From positions 1 through 7,380 of the forward strand of contig JACDGO010000097.1 in the NCBI GenBank assembly GCA_013821585.1: a stretch of DNA of 7,380 nt, given 5' to 3'. A program made the translations under genes and the position numbers. Each line of letters begins with the position of its first letter. Position 1 is the first letter of the stretch. The notes beneath the pieces were generated by a model, which saw only the letters and a program-made list of their open reading frames with translations, made no database searches and had not been told where the DNA came from. The DNA is from Sphingomonadaceae bacterium (lineage in GTDB: Bacteria > Pseudomonadota > Alphaproteobacteria > Sphingomonadales > Sphingomonadaceae). Of the stretch, positions 1 through 7,369 are shown piece after piece.

Positions 1-1
1 G

Positions 2-370
2 GACGGCAAATCGCGAGCGATCCTGTCAGGCGGGGAAACCACCGTTACCGTGGTCAACAAATCGGGGCGCGGCGGACGCAATCTCGAATATCTGCTGGGA
101 CTTGCCATCGCGCTCGACGGTGCGCCGGGAATTTACGCCTTGGCCTGCGATACCGACGGGATTGACGGCACGGAGGATGCCGCGGGCGCCGTCGTCACCC
201 CCGACACGCTGGTTCGTGCTGCATCACTGAGCCTCGATGCGCGCGCGCATCTCGATCGCAACAACGCTTACGTGTTCTTTGATAAACTGGGTGATTTGGT
301 GATCACGGGCCCAACGTTGACCAACGTCAACGATTTCCGGGCCATTCTCATCGAGGGTGAACGCGCATGA
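2..370 (+). CDS. gckA: Glycerate 2-kinase (MOFRL family), C-terminal part only
   Basis: This is the 3' end of a gene that begins outside the window; the visible reading frame gives 122 residues ending at a TGA. The family phosphorylates D-glycerate with ATP, normally giving 2-phosphoglycerate that enters lower glycolysis, and acts in the cytoplasm. What is visible is the MOFRL domain: SGGET at visible residues 9-13, GRGGRN at 22-27, [10 protein letters not shown] at about 50-59, and the terminal block [20 protein letters not shown], all hallmarks of the GckA/TtuD family. The N-terminal catalytic domain is not in view, so activity cannot be judged. The stop codon overlaps the ATG of the downstream transporter gene by 4 bases, which places the kinase in the same operon as the galactose genes. 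TtuD (tartrate/hydroxypyruvate route) and GckA (serine cycle) are names used for the same fold; the exact physiological role here is open. Confidence 0.9.
   Translation, partial: DGKSRAILSGGETTVTVVNKSGRGGRNLEYLLGLAIALDGAPGIYALACDTDGIDGTEDAAGAVVTPDTLVRAASLSLDARAHLDRNNAYVFFDKLGDLVITGPTLTNVNDFRAILIEGERA
353..360 (+). promoter_or_regulatory. Probable ribosome binding site for the MFS gene
   Basis: The purine-rich stretch GAGGGTGA lies 6 bases before the ATG at 367, inside the end of the glycerate kinase gene. It supports 367 as the translation start and suggests that ribosomes can load independently as well as by stop/start coupling. This is a pattern judgement only. Confidence 0.5.
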
Positions 371-1596
371 CCGAGCGTTCGAACCGTTACCCCTGGATTC
401 TGATCGGTTTGCTGTGGGTCGTCGCATTCCTCAATGCCGCTGACCGCAACATACTGCTAGCCGTCCTTCCGTCGCTAAAGGCCGAATTCGGGCTGACCAA
501 TGCGCAGCTCGCCCTGCTCGGCTCGCTGTTCTTCTGGATTTACGCCGTCGGCGCATTCCTCGCCGGACGCGTCGGCGACAGCGTCCAGCGCAGCCGCGTT
601 ATCATCTTTGGCCTCGCCTTTTGGAGCATCGCAACCGGCGCATCGAGCCTCGCGAGCGGCTTTGCCTTACTCCTTGCGATGCGCGGCATCGTCGCCGTTG
701 GGGAGAGCGCCTATTACCCCACCGCCACTGCCTTGATCGGGGATTGGCACAAGCCGACCATGCGCAGCCGCGCACTGTCGCTGCACCAAACCGCAGTGTT
801 TGCGGGGGCGGGACTTGGCGCGGTCGCCACCGGCTACATAGCCGATGCGTTCAGCTGGCATGCGCCGTTTCTGATCTTCGGCGGCATTGGTCTTGTATGG
901 GCCGTCGTGCTGTTCACGACCCTCAAGGACGCACCGATCGTGCATACTGCGGCAGAAGCCGGCAAGCCTGCCGAACCAATCGGCATTGTGCTCGGCATCC
1001 CGCCCGCCTTGATGCTGTGCGTGGTGTTTGCGCTGGCAACCGGCGCATCGACCGGGGTGACGTTTTGGGCGCCGTTTTTCGTCAAGGAGCAATTGGGCCT
1101 GAATCTCGCCAATTCAGCCTGGGTCGGGTCGGCGACGATCAACATCGCCGGTTTCATGTCGGTCCCGCTTGGCGGCCTGCTAGCCGATACGCTGGCCAAG
1201 CGCAGTCCGCTTGGCCGTTTCACCACGCTCGCCATCGGGCTCGGAACGGCGGGAGTGCTGCTCCTCCCTCTGCTCGGTGCCAAAACAGCTGCCGAAATCG
1301 GCGTGGTCCTGGTGGCGACCAGCGTCGCCAAGGGATTGTTCGATGGCTGTATATACGCCGCGATGCAGGACGTCGTCCCGCCGCATGCGCGCGCCACGGC
1401 GGTCGGCATGATGACGATGATCGGCTTTTTCGGCGCGGGGATCACGCCGTTGATGGTCTCGGGCATTGCCGATGCGGCGGGCATGGGCGCAGGCATCGTG
1501 GCCATGGCGGCACTCTATTTCGTCGCAGTGATCATCCTGTTGATGACCCGTGCGAGCAGTCGACACGCCGTCCTCGCCAACGCACAGCCGGCATGA
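367..1596 (+). CDS. MFS transporter, probable sugar or sugar-derivative importer
   Basis: This 409-residue inner-membrane protein is of the usual MFS length, with about 12 hydrophobic segments in two halves separated by a hydrophilic loop near residues 185-205 ([19 protein letters not shown]). The first helix carries the NAADRN signature (residues 23-28), typical of the anion:cation symporter/spinster-like branch. A variant of the MFS loop motif, [12 protein letters not shown], follows helix 2, and [25 protein letters not shown] marks helices 4-5. The start at 367 is supported by a Shine-Dalgarno-like sequence and by the ATGA overlap with the glycerate kinase gene. It overlaps the next gene by 4 bases as well. 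The substrate cannot be read from sequence. Since the downstream alpha-galactosidase lacks a signal peptide, the simplest inference is import of an intact galactoside or oxidised sugar. A hexuronate- or glycerate-type acid is the alternative, given the transporter subfamily and the neighbouring kinase. Confidence 0.88.
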   Translation: MTERSNRYPWILIGLLWVVAFLNAADRNILLAVLPSLKAEFGLTNAQLALLGSLFFWIYAVGAFLAGRVGDSVQRSRVIIFGLAFWSIATGASSLASGFALLLAMRGIVAVGESAYYPTATALIGDWHKPTMRSRALSLHQTAVFAGAGLGAVATGYIADAFSWHAPFLIFGGIGLVWAVVLFTTLKDAPIVHTAAEAGKPAEPIGIVLGIPPALMLCVVFALATGASTGVTFWAPFFVKEQLGLNLANSAWVGSATINIAGFMSVPLGGLLADTLAKRSPLGRFTTLAIGLGTAGVLLLPLLGAKTAAEIGVVLVATSVAKGLFDGCIYAAMQDVVPPHARATAVGMMTMIGFFGAGITPLMVSGIADAAGMGAGIVAMAALYFVAVIILLMTRASSRHAVLANAQPA

Positions 1597-2618
1597 AGTC
1601 GCTCATCCTCACAGCCCCGCGCGTTCTCGAATTCGAGGATACGACTGACGCCCCGCTCGCGCCAAATGAAGTCCGCATTCGCACGCTGTTCTCGGGCATC
1701 AGCGCGGGCACCGAACTGACCCAATATCGAGGCACCAGCCCATTCATGAACCGCCAGTGGGATGAAGCCCGCCGCCTGTTCACCGACGGCGAGGCGAGCT
1801 GGAGTTATCCGATCCGTAGTCTGGGTTATGAAGAATCGGGCGAGATCGTCGAACTCGGCGGCGGCGTCACCGGCCTGTCGGTCGGCCAGCGCCTCTACGG
1901 CGCTTGGCACCATCGCTCGAGCCATATCGCCGATCAAGTATGGGTCCGCGACCGGTTGATGCCCGAAGGACTCGATCCCCGCGCCGGCATTTTCAGCCAT
2001 ATCGGCGCCGTCGCCCTCAACGGTATCCACGACGCCCGCATTCGCATCGGCGATGTTGTCGCGATATTCGGCCTTGGCGTGCCCGGCCAGATCGTCGCGC
2101 AAGCGGCGCGCGCATCCGGCGCACAAGTAATTGCCGTCGATCCCGATCCTGTCCGCCGCAATCTGGCACTCAAGCTCGGCGCGCATGAGGCCATCGGTTC
2201 GGAGAACGCCGCCGAGGCGATCAAGACCAAAACAAACGGTCGCGGCGCCGATGTCTGCATCGAAGTCTCCGGCGCGCCGCCTGCCCTGGCAGAAGCGATC
2301 CGCGCCGTCGCCTATTCGTCGCGCGTCGTCGCCATGGGATTCCTCCAGGGTGATCTCATCGGCGTGCGGCTGGGTGAGGAATTCCATCATAACCGCGTCG
2401 AGCTGGTCTGTTCGCAAATCTCAGGCACCGCGCCCGAAGCGATGCACCGCTGGTCCAAGCCGCGCTTGTGGCGCACTGCGATCGAACTGCAGGCGGCGGA
2501 CACACTCGACCTCATCCCCCTGATCACCGACATCGTTGCCTTTGCCGATGCTCCGGCACTGTTCGACCGGCTGGACAAGAGCGCGCCGGGCGTGATGCAA
2601 TCGGTACTGGAGTTTTAG
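1593..2618 (+). CDS. Zinc-ligand-less MDR oxidoreductase (alcohol dehydrogenase-like)
   Basis: This is a 341-residue cytoplasmic medium-chain dehydrogenase/reductase. The N-terminal GroES-like domain contains SGISAGTEL (residues 34-42) where zinc alcohol dehydrogenases have the C-G-S-D zinc site, and LGYEESGEI (Y79-E80) where they have G-H-E. There is also no four-cysteine structural zinc loop, so both zinc sites appear to be missing. The Rossmann domain is intact: GLGVPG at 160-165, and an acidic residue, D183, at the end of the second strand (VIAVD), which favours NAD(H) over NADP(H). The SAGTE signature is shared with BchC-like members of the COG1063 group. The reading frame is open far upstream, from 621, but that part overlaps the transporter in another frame. 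The ATG at 1593 is right because it forms a 4-base overlap with the transporter stop and begins at the canonical first beta strand. The next gene starts at the base after this stop. Likely role: oxidation or reduction of a sugar or polyol in partnership with the following gene. The substrate is unknown. Confidence 0.85.
   Translation: MKSLILTAPRVLEFEDTTDAPLAPNEVRIRTLFSGISAGTELTQYRGTSPFMNRQWDEARRLFTDGEASWSYPIRSLGYEESGEIVELGGGVTGLSVGQRLYGAWHHRSSHIADQVWVRDRLMPEGLDPRAGIFSHIGAVALNGIHDARIRIGDVVAIFGLGVPGQIVAQAARASGAQVIAVDPDPVRRNLALKLGAHEAIGSENAAEAIKTKTNGRGADVCIEVSGAPPALAEAIRAVAYSSRVVAMGFLQGDLIGVRLGEEFHHNRVELVCSQISGTAPEAMHRWSKPRLWRTAIELQAADTLDLIPLITDIVAFADAPALFDRLDKSAPGVMQSVLEF
2609..2612 (+). promoter_or_regulatory. 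Probable ribosome binding site for the Gfo/Idh/MocA gene
   Basis: GGAG lies 6 bases before the ATG at 2619, within the last codons of the preceding dehydrogenase gene. It supports the start codon that directly follows the TAG stop. Confidence 0.5.
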
Positions 2619-3581
2619 ATGCTCCGCGTCGGCATTTTCGGATGCGGCGGCATCGCCGTTCGCCACGTCAACGCCACCAAGGCAGCGAGGCTGGATGTCG
2701 TCGCCGCGTGCAGCCGCGATCTCGCCAAGGCGCAGGCCTTTACCGCGGAGCATGGCGGCCAGCCGTTCGACGATCTCGACCGGATGATCGACGTGGGGCT
2801 CGACCTGCTCGTCGTCACCACGCCGCCATTCGGACGTCGTGGCGAAGCCGAGCACGCCCTTTCGCGCGGGGTGAACCTGCTCGTCGAAAAGCCGATCGCG
2901 CTCGACATGAACGCGGCGACGCGCATGGCCGACGCGGTCGAGGCGTCGGATGTCACCGCGGCAATCGGCTTCATGTACCGCCACGGTTCTGCGGTCCGCG
3001 ATTGGCAGGCACGCGATACCGGCCCAGTTGGGCTCTATGCCGGCGCGTATCATTGCAATGCACTTCACGCCGACTGGTGGCGTGACGAGGCGCAATCGGG
3101 TGGTCAGATTCTCGAACAGGTGGTCCACCAGATTGACCTGATCCGCTATCTGATGGGCGAGCCCGCAACCGTCTATGCCCGCCGCGCCAATGTGTTTCAT
3201 CACGACACGCCCGGCTATTCGGTCGAGGATGTCTCCGCGATCACATTCGGCTGGGATGATGGCCGCATCGCAACGATTAACGCATCAAACATCGCCACGC
3301 CGGGCGTGTGGCAAAAGGAATGGAATGTCTTTGCGGAAAAGCTGACCGGGCGTTTCAGCAGCTGGAACGAGGCGGTGTTTACGCCGACCATCGCCGGCGC
3401 GTCGCCGGAGCCGATAGTCAGTCCCGCGGATCCCTTCATCACTCAGATGGAGGATGTCGCCGCCGCCATCCGTGACAAGCGTGCACCGCTGATCCCGCTG
3501 CGCGAGGGGGTCGCCACGCTCAAACTCGCGCTTGCCGCGCGCCAGTCGGCGGATGAGCGCCGCGAGATCGATCTCCGCTGA
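2619..3581 (+). CDS. Gfo/Idh/MocA-family NAD(P)-dependent oxidoreductase
   Basis: This 320-residue protein is of normal length for the family, which oxidises or reduces hydroxyls on sugars, inositols and related compounds. The N-terminal Rossmann fold begins at once with VGIFGCGGIA (GCGG at residues 8-11). The family's E-K-P motif is at 90-92 (LLVEKPIALD), with K91 the expected catalytic lysine. The C-terminal alpha/beta domain has GGQILEQVVHQIDLIRYLMG (from 161), with H170 and D173 matching the conserved H-x-x-D. E166 sits where inositol dehydrogenases have aspartate, a substitution seen elsewhere in the family. The ATG follows the preceding TAG with no gap and is preceded by GGAG, so the start is well supported. 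The end overlaps the alpha-galactosidase gene if that gene starts at 3553. Substrate specificity cannot be assigned. Sugar 3-dehydrogenase, galactose 1-dehydrogenase and inositol dehydrogenase activities are all within the family's range. Confidence 0.9.
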   Translation: MLRVGIFGCGGIAVRHVNATKAARLDVVAACSRDLAKAQAFTAEHGGQPFDDLDRMIDVGLDLLVVTTPPFGRRGEAEHALSRGVNLLVEKPIALDMNAATRMADAVEASDVTAAIGFMYRHGSAVRDWQARDTGPVGLYAGAYHCNALHADWWRDEAQSGGQILEQVVHQIDLIRYLMGEPATVYARRANVFHHDTPGYSVEDVSAITFGWDDGRIATINASNIATPGVWQKEWNVFAEKLTGRFSSWNEAVFTPTIAGASPEPIVSPADPFITQMEDVAAAIRDKRAPLIPLREGVATLKLALAARQSADERREIDLR

Positions 3582-5250
3582 CGTGTTCCATTCTCGGGGC
3601 CTCTCCGTTGAAATCCTTACTCCGCTGATCGAGGGCGAAGTCCCGCCGCATCGCGTGATCGACGGCGGCTGGGAACTCGATTCCGGCGGCAAGGTCCTGA
3701 TCGATGCCCAACCCGGCCGTTACACCGTCCGCGTCGAAGGCGCGGATCGCCCGCTCGACAGCATCGGCCTGCGACTGAGCTATTCGGGCGCACGCTTCTA
3801 CCTGCGCAATGGCTATCACAGTTGGGACGGCAGCTTCTTCGTCGCCCCCAGCACACCAACCGGAGACGGTCCGCCGGGAAAAGCGCCCACGCTCGGCTTT
3901 GCGATGACGGCGCTGCTTCCAGAAACAGATGAAGGCGCGCTCGTTCTCGGCTTTGAGCGACATGACCGTTTCCAGACGCGCTTCCGCTACGCTGATGGCA
4001 TTATCGATGTCGAAACACTGCTCGATCGCACCGGCGCGACCGAGGGCGAAACGCTGCTGATGTTCGATGGCGACGAATTAGAACCGGTGCTGCGCCGCTG
4101 GAGTGAAGCGGTCGCGGCCGCGTCCCCGATCCTGCCCCGCGTGCCGGACAAACGCATCACCGGCTGGTGCTCATGGTATAATCTTTACTCCGCGATCGAC
4201 GAAGCGGCGATCAAGGATCACCTCGCCGCCGCACGCGATTTCCGCGACGCGTACGATGTCCCGCTCGACGTTTTCCTGATCGATGATGGCTTCACTACCG
4301 AAATGGGCGATTGGCTCGACGTCAAACCCCAATTCCCGGATGGCATGAAGCCGTTGCTCGCCGATATTACTACCGCCGGCTTCCGTCCGGGCTTGTGGAT
4401 CGCGCCGTTCATGGTCGGCAACCGCTCCAAACTCGCGCAAGCGCATCCCGACTGGCTGGTCAAAGACAAAGTCACTGGCGATCCACTCGTCCAGATGCGC
4501 TTCTATGGCGAATTCCGCTGGCACAAGCGGAGCGAGGAATATCACATCCTCGACATCACTCATCCCGAGGCCGAGGCGTATATCCGCAGCGTTTTCCGGA
4601 CTTGGGCTCACGATTGGGGCACGCGGTATTTCAAGACCGATTTCATGTTGTTCGGCAGCGAGCACGGCCCCGACACCGCGCGCTGGCACACGTCCGGATT
4701 GTCGCGGATCGCGATCTGGCGGCGCATGGCCGCACTCATCCGTGAAGAGATTGGCGATGAGTGCTTATGGCTCGGTTGCGGCTGTCCGCTATGGGCCTCG
4801 ATCGGTTATGTCGATGCGATGCGCGTCGGTCGTGACATCGGCGTCAGCTGGAATGGTGAATATTCCGCCGAAAGCCTCATCCGCGATCAGCTCACCCGCA
4901 ACCACGCCGCGAATATATTGTGGCAGGCCGATCCCGACTGCATCCTGTTGCGCGATCGTTACCACGATTTGACGGATGAACAGGTCCGCTCGCTCGCGCA
5001 GTTCGCGGCAAATGCGGGCGGCGTGCTGATGACCAGCGATCATTTGGGGCAGTTGAGTGAAGGCCGTGTGCAACTCTTCGCCCAGATGCTGCGCGACGAT
5101 GTGACCGGCTGCGTTTATCCGCATCTCGGGAACGGCGCATCCCTGATCGAACAGCGTGTCCGTCACGCCGATGGACGCATCGAATATTTTGTCTTCAACC
5201 CGACTGGTGAGGCGGGCACGTTGCCGCCTTACGCCTATCGTCCGGCATGA
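3553..5250 (+). CDS. Alpha-galactosidase, glycoside hydrolase family 36 type
   Basis: This 565-residue protein is predicted to hydrolyse terminal alpha-galactosyl groups with retention of configuration. The N-terminal beta domain carries YLRNGYHSWDGSF, a counterpart of the NGYQSW element of bacterial GH36 proteins. The (beta/alpha)8 barrel shows GWCSWYN from residue 204, FLIDDGF with D244-D245, PGLWIAPFMV, and YFKTDF with D363 as the expected nucleophile. CGCPLWASIGYVDAMRVGRD follows, with D428 as the best acid/base candidate. No signal peptide or membrane segment is visible, so it should act in the cytoplasm on imported substrate. Many bacterial GH36 enzymes exceed 700 residues, so this is a compact form with a short C-terminal beta region. 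The start is uncertain: ATG at 3553 overlaps the preceding gene by 29 bases and lacks a well-spaced Shine-Dalgarno, GTG at 3583 begins one base after the preceding stop, and TTG at 3532 also keeps the frame open. The stop overlaps galT by 4 bases. The galT/galK context supports galactose release. Confidence 0.87.
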   Translation: MSAARSISADVFHSRGLSVEILTPLIEGEVPPHRVIDGGWELDSGGKVLIDAQPGRYTVRVEGADRPLDSIGLRLSYSGARFYLRNGYHSWDGSFFVAPSTPTGDGPPGKAPTLGFAMTALLPETDEGALVLGFERHDRFQTRFRYADGIIDVETLLDRTGATEGETLLMFDGDELEPVLRRWSEAVAAASPILPRVPDKRITGWCSWYNLYSAIDEAAIKDHLAAARDFRDAYDVPLDVFLIDDGFTTEMGDWLDVKPQFPDGMKPLLADITTAGFRPGLWIAPFMVGNRSKLAQAHPDWLVKDKVTGDPLVQMRFYGEFRWHKRSEEYHILDITHPEAEAYIRSVFRTWAHDWGTRYFKTDFMLFGSEHGPDTARWHTSGLSRIAIWRRMAALIREEIGDECLWLGCGCPLWASIGYVDAMRVGRDIGVSWNGEYSAESLIRDQLTRNHAANILWQADPDCILLRDRYHDLTDEQVRSLAQFAANAGGVLMTSDHLGQLSEGRVQLFAQMLRDDVTGCVYPHLGNGASLIEQRVRHADGRIEYFVFNPTGEAGTLPPYAYRPA

Positions 5251-6245
5251 CCGATCTGCCGCATCGCCGCCGCGATCTGCTCACCAACGAATGGGTGCTC
5301 GTCTCGCCGCATCGCGCGGCGCGCCCATGGCAAGGTGCGGTCGAGACCGCCGATGAAATGTCGCTGCCCCACCACGATCCGGATTGTTACCTATGCCCCG
5401 GCAACACCCGGGCGGGCGGCGCGCGCAATCCAGATTACGCGGACGCTTTCGTCTTCCCCAACGATTTCCCGGCATTGCTGGATAAAGGTGGTCTGGCGAA
5501 AGACGACCCGCTGTTCCAGTCCCAGCCCGCGGCCGGCGAGGCCCGCGTCATCTGCTATGCACCCGATCACGCCGCGACCTTTGCCACATTGACCGGCGAG
5601 TGTGCCCGCGCGGTCGTCGACACCTGGTGCGCGCAATCCGCCGAACTCGGTCAACGCTGGGCACACGTCCAAATTTTCGAGAACAGAGGCGCGGCGATGG
5701 GCTGCTCCAGCCCGCACCCGCATGGCCAGATCTGGGCAAGCGATTTCGTGCCCACGCTGGTTGCCAGGGAAGATGCCGCCCAAGCCAATTGGCTCGCAAA
5801 TCACGGCCAGCCGTTGCTCGCCGCCTATGCTGAGGCCGAACTTAGCTCGGGCGAACGCGTGGTCGAAACCAACGACCATTGGCTCGTGGTCGTCCCGTGG
5901 TGGGCGAGCTGGCCATTTGAAACCCTGGCAATCGCTCGAGATCCGGTCGCGCGGCTGCAGGACTTGAGTGATACTGCCCGCCTTGCGCTCGCCGGCATCC
6001 TGCTCAAGCTCACGCGCCGTTATGATGCGCTGTTTGAAACCAGCTTCCCCTATTCGATGGGCTGGCATGGTGCGCCGCAAGGGCAGGGCGGCCTCGAACA
6101 CTGGCGCCTCCACGCGCATTTCTATCCGCCGCTGCTGCGCTCGGCATCGGTACGCAAGTTCATGGTCGGCTATGAACTGCTTGCCGAAACCCAGCGCGAT
6201 CTGACCCCCGAACAGGCCGCCGAACGCCTGCGCGCCGCGCTATGA
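5247..6245 (+). CDS. galT: Galactose-1-phosphate uridylyltransferase
   Basis: GalT exchanges UMP between UDP-glucose and galactose-1-phosphate in the Leloir pathway, via a uridylyl-histidine intermediate. The 332-residue protein matches the Escherichia coli enzyme closely by eye. Zinc ligands are C47, C50 (CYLCPGN), H108 and H157, equivalent to E. coli C52, C55, H115 and H164. The active-site motif HPHGQIW spans 157-163, with nucleophile H159 and Q161. The second metal site is also retained: E175, H274 (GWHGAP), H289 and H291 (HAHFYPP). The C-terminus ends at TQRDLTPEQAAERLRAAL, slightly shorter than in E. coli. All catalytic and metal-binding residues are present, so the enzyme should be functional. 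The ATG overlaps the alpha-galactosidase stop by 4 bases and has no obvious Shine-Dalgarno, suggesting translation by coupling. Its own stop overlaps the galK start by 4 bases. Confidence 0.98.
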   Translation: MTDLPHRRRDLLTNEWVLVSPHRAARPWQGAVETADEMSLPHHDPDCYLCPGNTRAGGARNPDYADAFVFPNDFPALLDKGGLAKDDPLFQSQPAAGEARVICYAPDHAATFATLTGECARAVVDTWCAQSAELGQRWAHVQIFENRGAAMGCSSPHPHGQIWASDFVPTLVAREDAAQANWLANHGQPLLAAYAEAELSSGERVVETNDHWLVVVPWWASWPFETLAIARDPVARLQDLSDTARLALAGILLKLTRRYDALFETSFPYSMGWHGAPQGQGGLEHWRLHAHFYPPLLRSASVRKFMVGYELLAETQRDLTPEQAAERLRAAL

Positions 6246-7369
6246 GCGATCTCGATGCGCGCGTCCGCGCCGGGTTCGCGAACCACTTCGGCGGCGTTCC
6301 GACGTTCGTCGCCTGGGCGCCGGGGCGGGTCAATCTCATTGGTGAACACACCGATTATAATGACGGCTTCGCGCTGCCCGCAGCCGTGGCCGAGGAAACC
6401 CGGATCGCGATCCGGCCGCGTGCAAACAACATTGTGAATGCCGTCGCGCTCGACTTCGATGCGACCGACAGTTTCGCCCTCGACGCCATCGCCAAAACCG
6501 GCGGCTGGGCCGATTATCTGCGTGGCGTCATCATCGAACTGTGCCGTAAAGGCTACAGGATCGGTGGTGCTGATATCGCCATCGCTGGCAATATCCCCAA
6601 GGGAACCGGTCTATCGTCATCCGCATCGCTCGAGATCGCCGTGATCCGCGGGTTTCTCGCGCTCGACAATTTGCCGTTTGACCCCGTCGCCGCGGCACTA
6701 GTCGGCCAAGCGGCCGAAAATGACTTCGTCGGAATGCGCTGTGGCAACCTCGATCAACTCGCGGTGGCTGGCGCACAGCCCGGCGCAGCGGTGCTGATCG
6801 ATTGCCGCAGGTTGTCGTTGAGCCAGATCCCGCTCCCCCCCGACTGTGCCATCGTCATCGTTCAATCGGGCGTCGAGCGCGGGCTCGTTGACGGCGCGTA
6901 CAACGATCGCCGCGCCCAATGCGAAGAGGCGGCGCGCATCCTTGGCGTGGCCGCGCTGCGCGATGCAACGATGACCATGCTTGAAGCCGCCGATATGCCC
7001 GACATCGTGTTCCGCCGCGCACGGCACGTCATCACTGAAAACGCCCGTACTCTCGCCGCCGCCGGAGCTTTGCGCGTCGCGGATTATGCCACGCTTGGCT
7101 GGCTGATGGCCGAAAGCCATGCCTCGATGCGCGATGATTTCGAAATAACCGTCCCACTCACGGACGCACTTGCGGATTTCATGAACGCCGCGCTAGCTGT
7201 TCGCGGTGGCGCACGTCAGACAGGAGGAGGGTTTGGCGGCGCTGTCGTTGCCCTGACTGACTCTGCCAGTTCGCTCGATCTGGGTAAAGCACTGCGACGA
7301 AGTCGTTTGGGATGCAGTCTGCAACCGCCGACAGTCATCGGCTCGCCGAGCAGAAAGCAACCAGAGTAG
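6242..7369 (+). CDS. galK: Galactokinase, with divergent C-terminal tail
   Basis: GalK phosphorylates alpha-D-galactose at C1 with ATP, supplying galactose-1-phosphate to GalT. The 375-residue protein has the galactokinase signature APGRVNLIGEHTDYNDGF at 26-43, including R29, E35, H36 and D38. The GHMP ATP-binding motif PKGTGLSSSAS is near 119-129, the catalytic-base segment GNLDQ has D171, and the third GHMP motif TGGGFGG is at 327-333. It should be catalytically competent as far as these motifs show. The last 42 residues keep family length but not family sequence. They lack the usual aromatic-rich strand and the Pro-x-x-Gly-Ala-Gly ending, and carry LRRSRLG and SPSRKQPE instead, with third-position GC clearly lower than at the gene's start. 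This could be true divergence, a late frameshift, or a junction with other DNA. The start is fixed by the 4-base ATGA overlap with galT. No terminator is visible in the 11 bases that follow. Confidence 0.95.
   Translation: MSDLDARVRAGFANHFGGVPTFVAWAPGRVNLIGEHTDYNDGFALPAAVAEETRIAIRPRANNIVNAVALDFDATDSFALDAIAKTGGWADYLRGVIIELCRKGYRIGGADIAIAGNIPKGTGLSSSASLEIAVIRGFLALDNLPFDPVAAALVGQAAENDFVGMRCGNLDQLAVAGAQPGAAVLIDCRRLSLSQIPLPPDCAIVIVQSGVERGLVDGAYNDRRAQCEEAARILGVAALRDATMTMLEAADMPDIVFRRARHVITENARTLAAAGALRVADYATLGWLMAESHASMRDDFEITVPLTDALADFMNAALAVRGGARQTGGGFGGAVVALTDSASSLDLGKALRRSRLGCSLQPPTVIGSPSRKQPE

Noticed and set aside
315..332. A 7-base inverted repeat (CGTTGAC, 4-base loop, GTCAACG) near the end of the glycerate kinase gene, which could look like an operator or hairpin.
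   Set aside because: It falls entirely in codons for the conserved TLTNVND motif of the family and lacks a T-tract, so coincidence from coding constraint is the simpler explanation.
621..2618. A long open frame that would join about 324 extra residues to the MDR dehydrogenase, as if it were a fusion protein.
   Set aside because: The extra part lies in a different frame within the well-conserved MFS gene and is arginine/histidine-rich with no recognisable domain. The dehydrogenase has its own ATG at 1593 in a standard operon overlap.
1515..3203. Long open frames on the minus strand (about 300 and 260 codons), plus a 242-codon one at 5391-6119.
   Set aside because: They lie opposite strongly supported genes, have no recognisable motifs, and are expected by chance in GC-rich DNA with high third-position GC.
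7256..7369. A single frameshift in galK that could be corrected to restore a normal tail.
   Set aside because: One alternative frame hits a stop quickly and the other gives no recognisable galactokinase ending, so a simple one-base correction is not supported. The divergence itself is kept as a finding.
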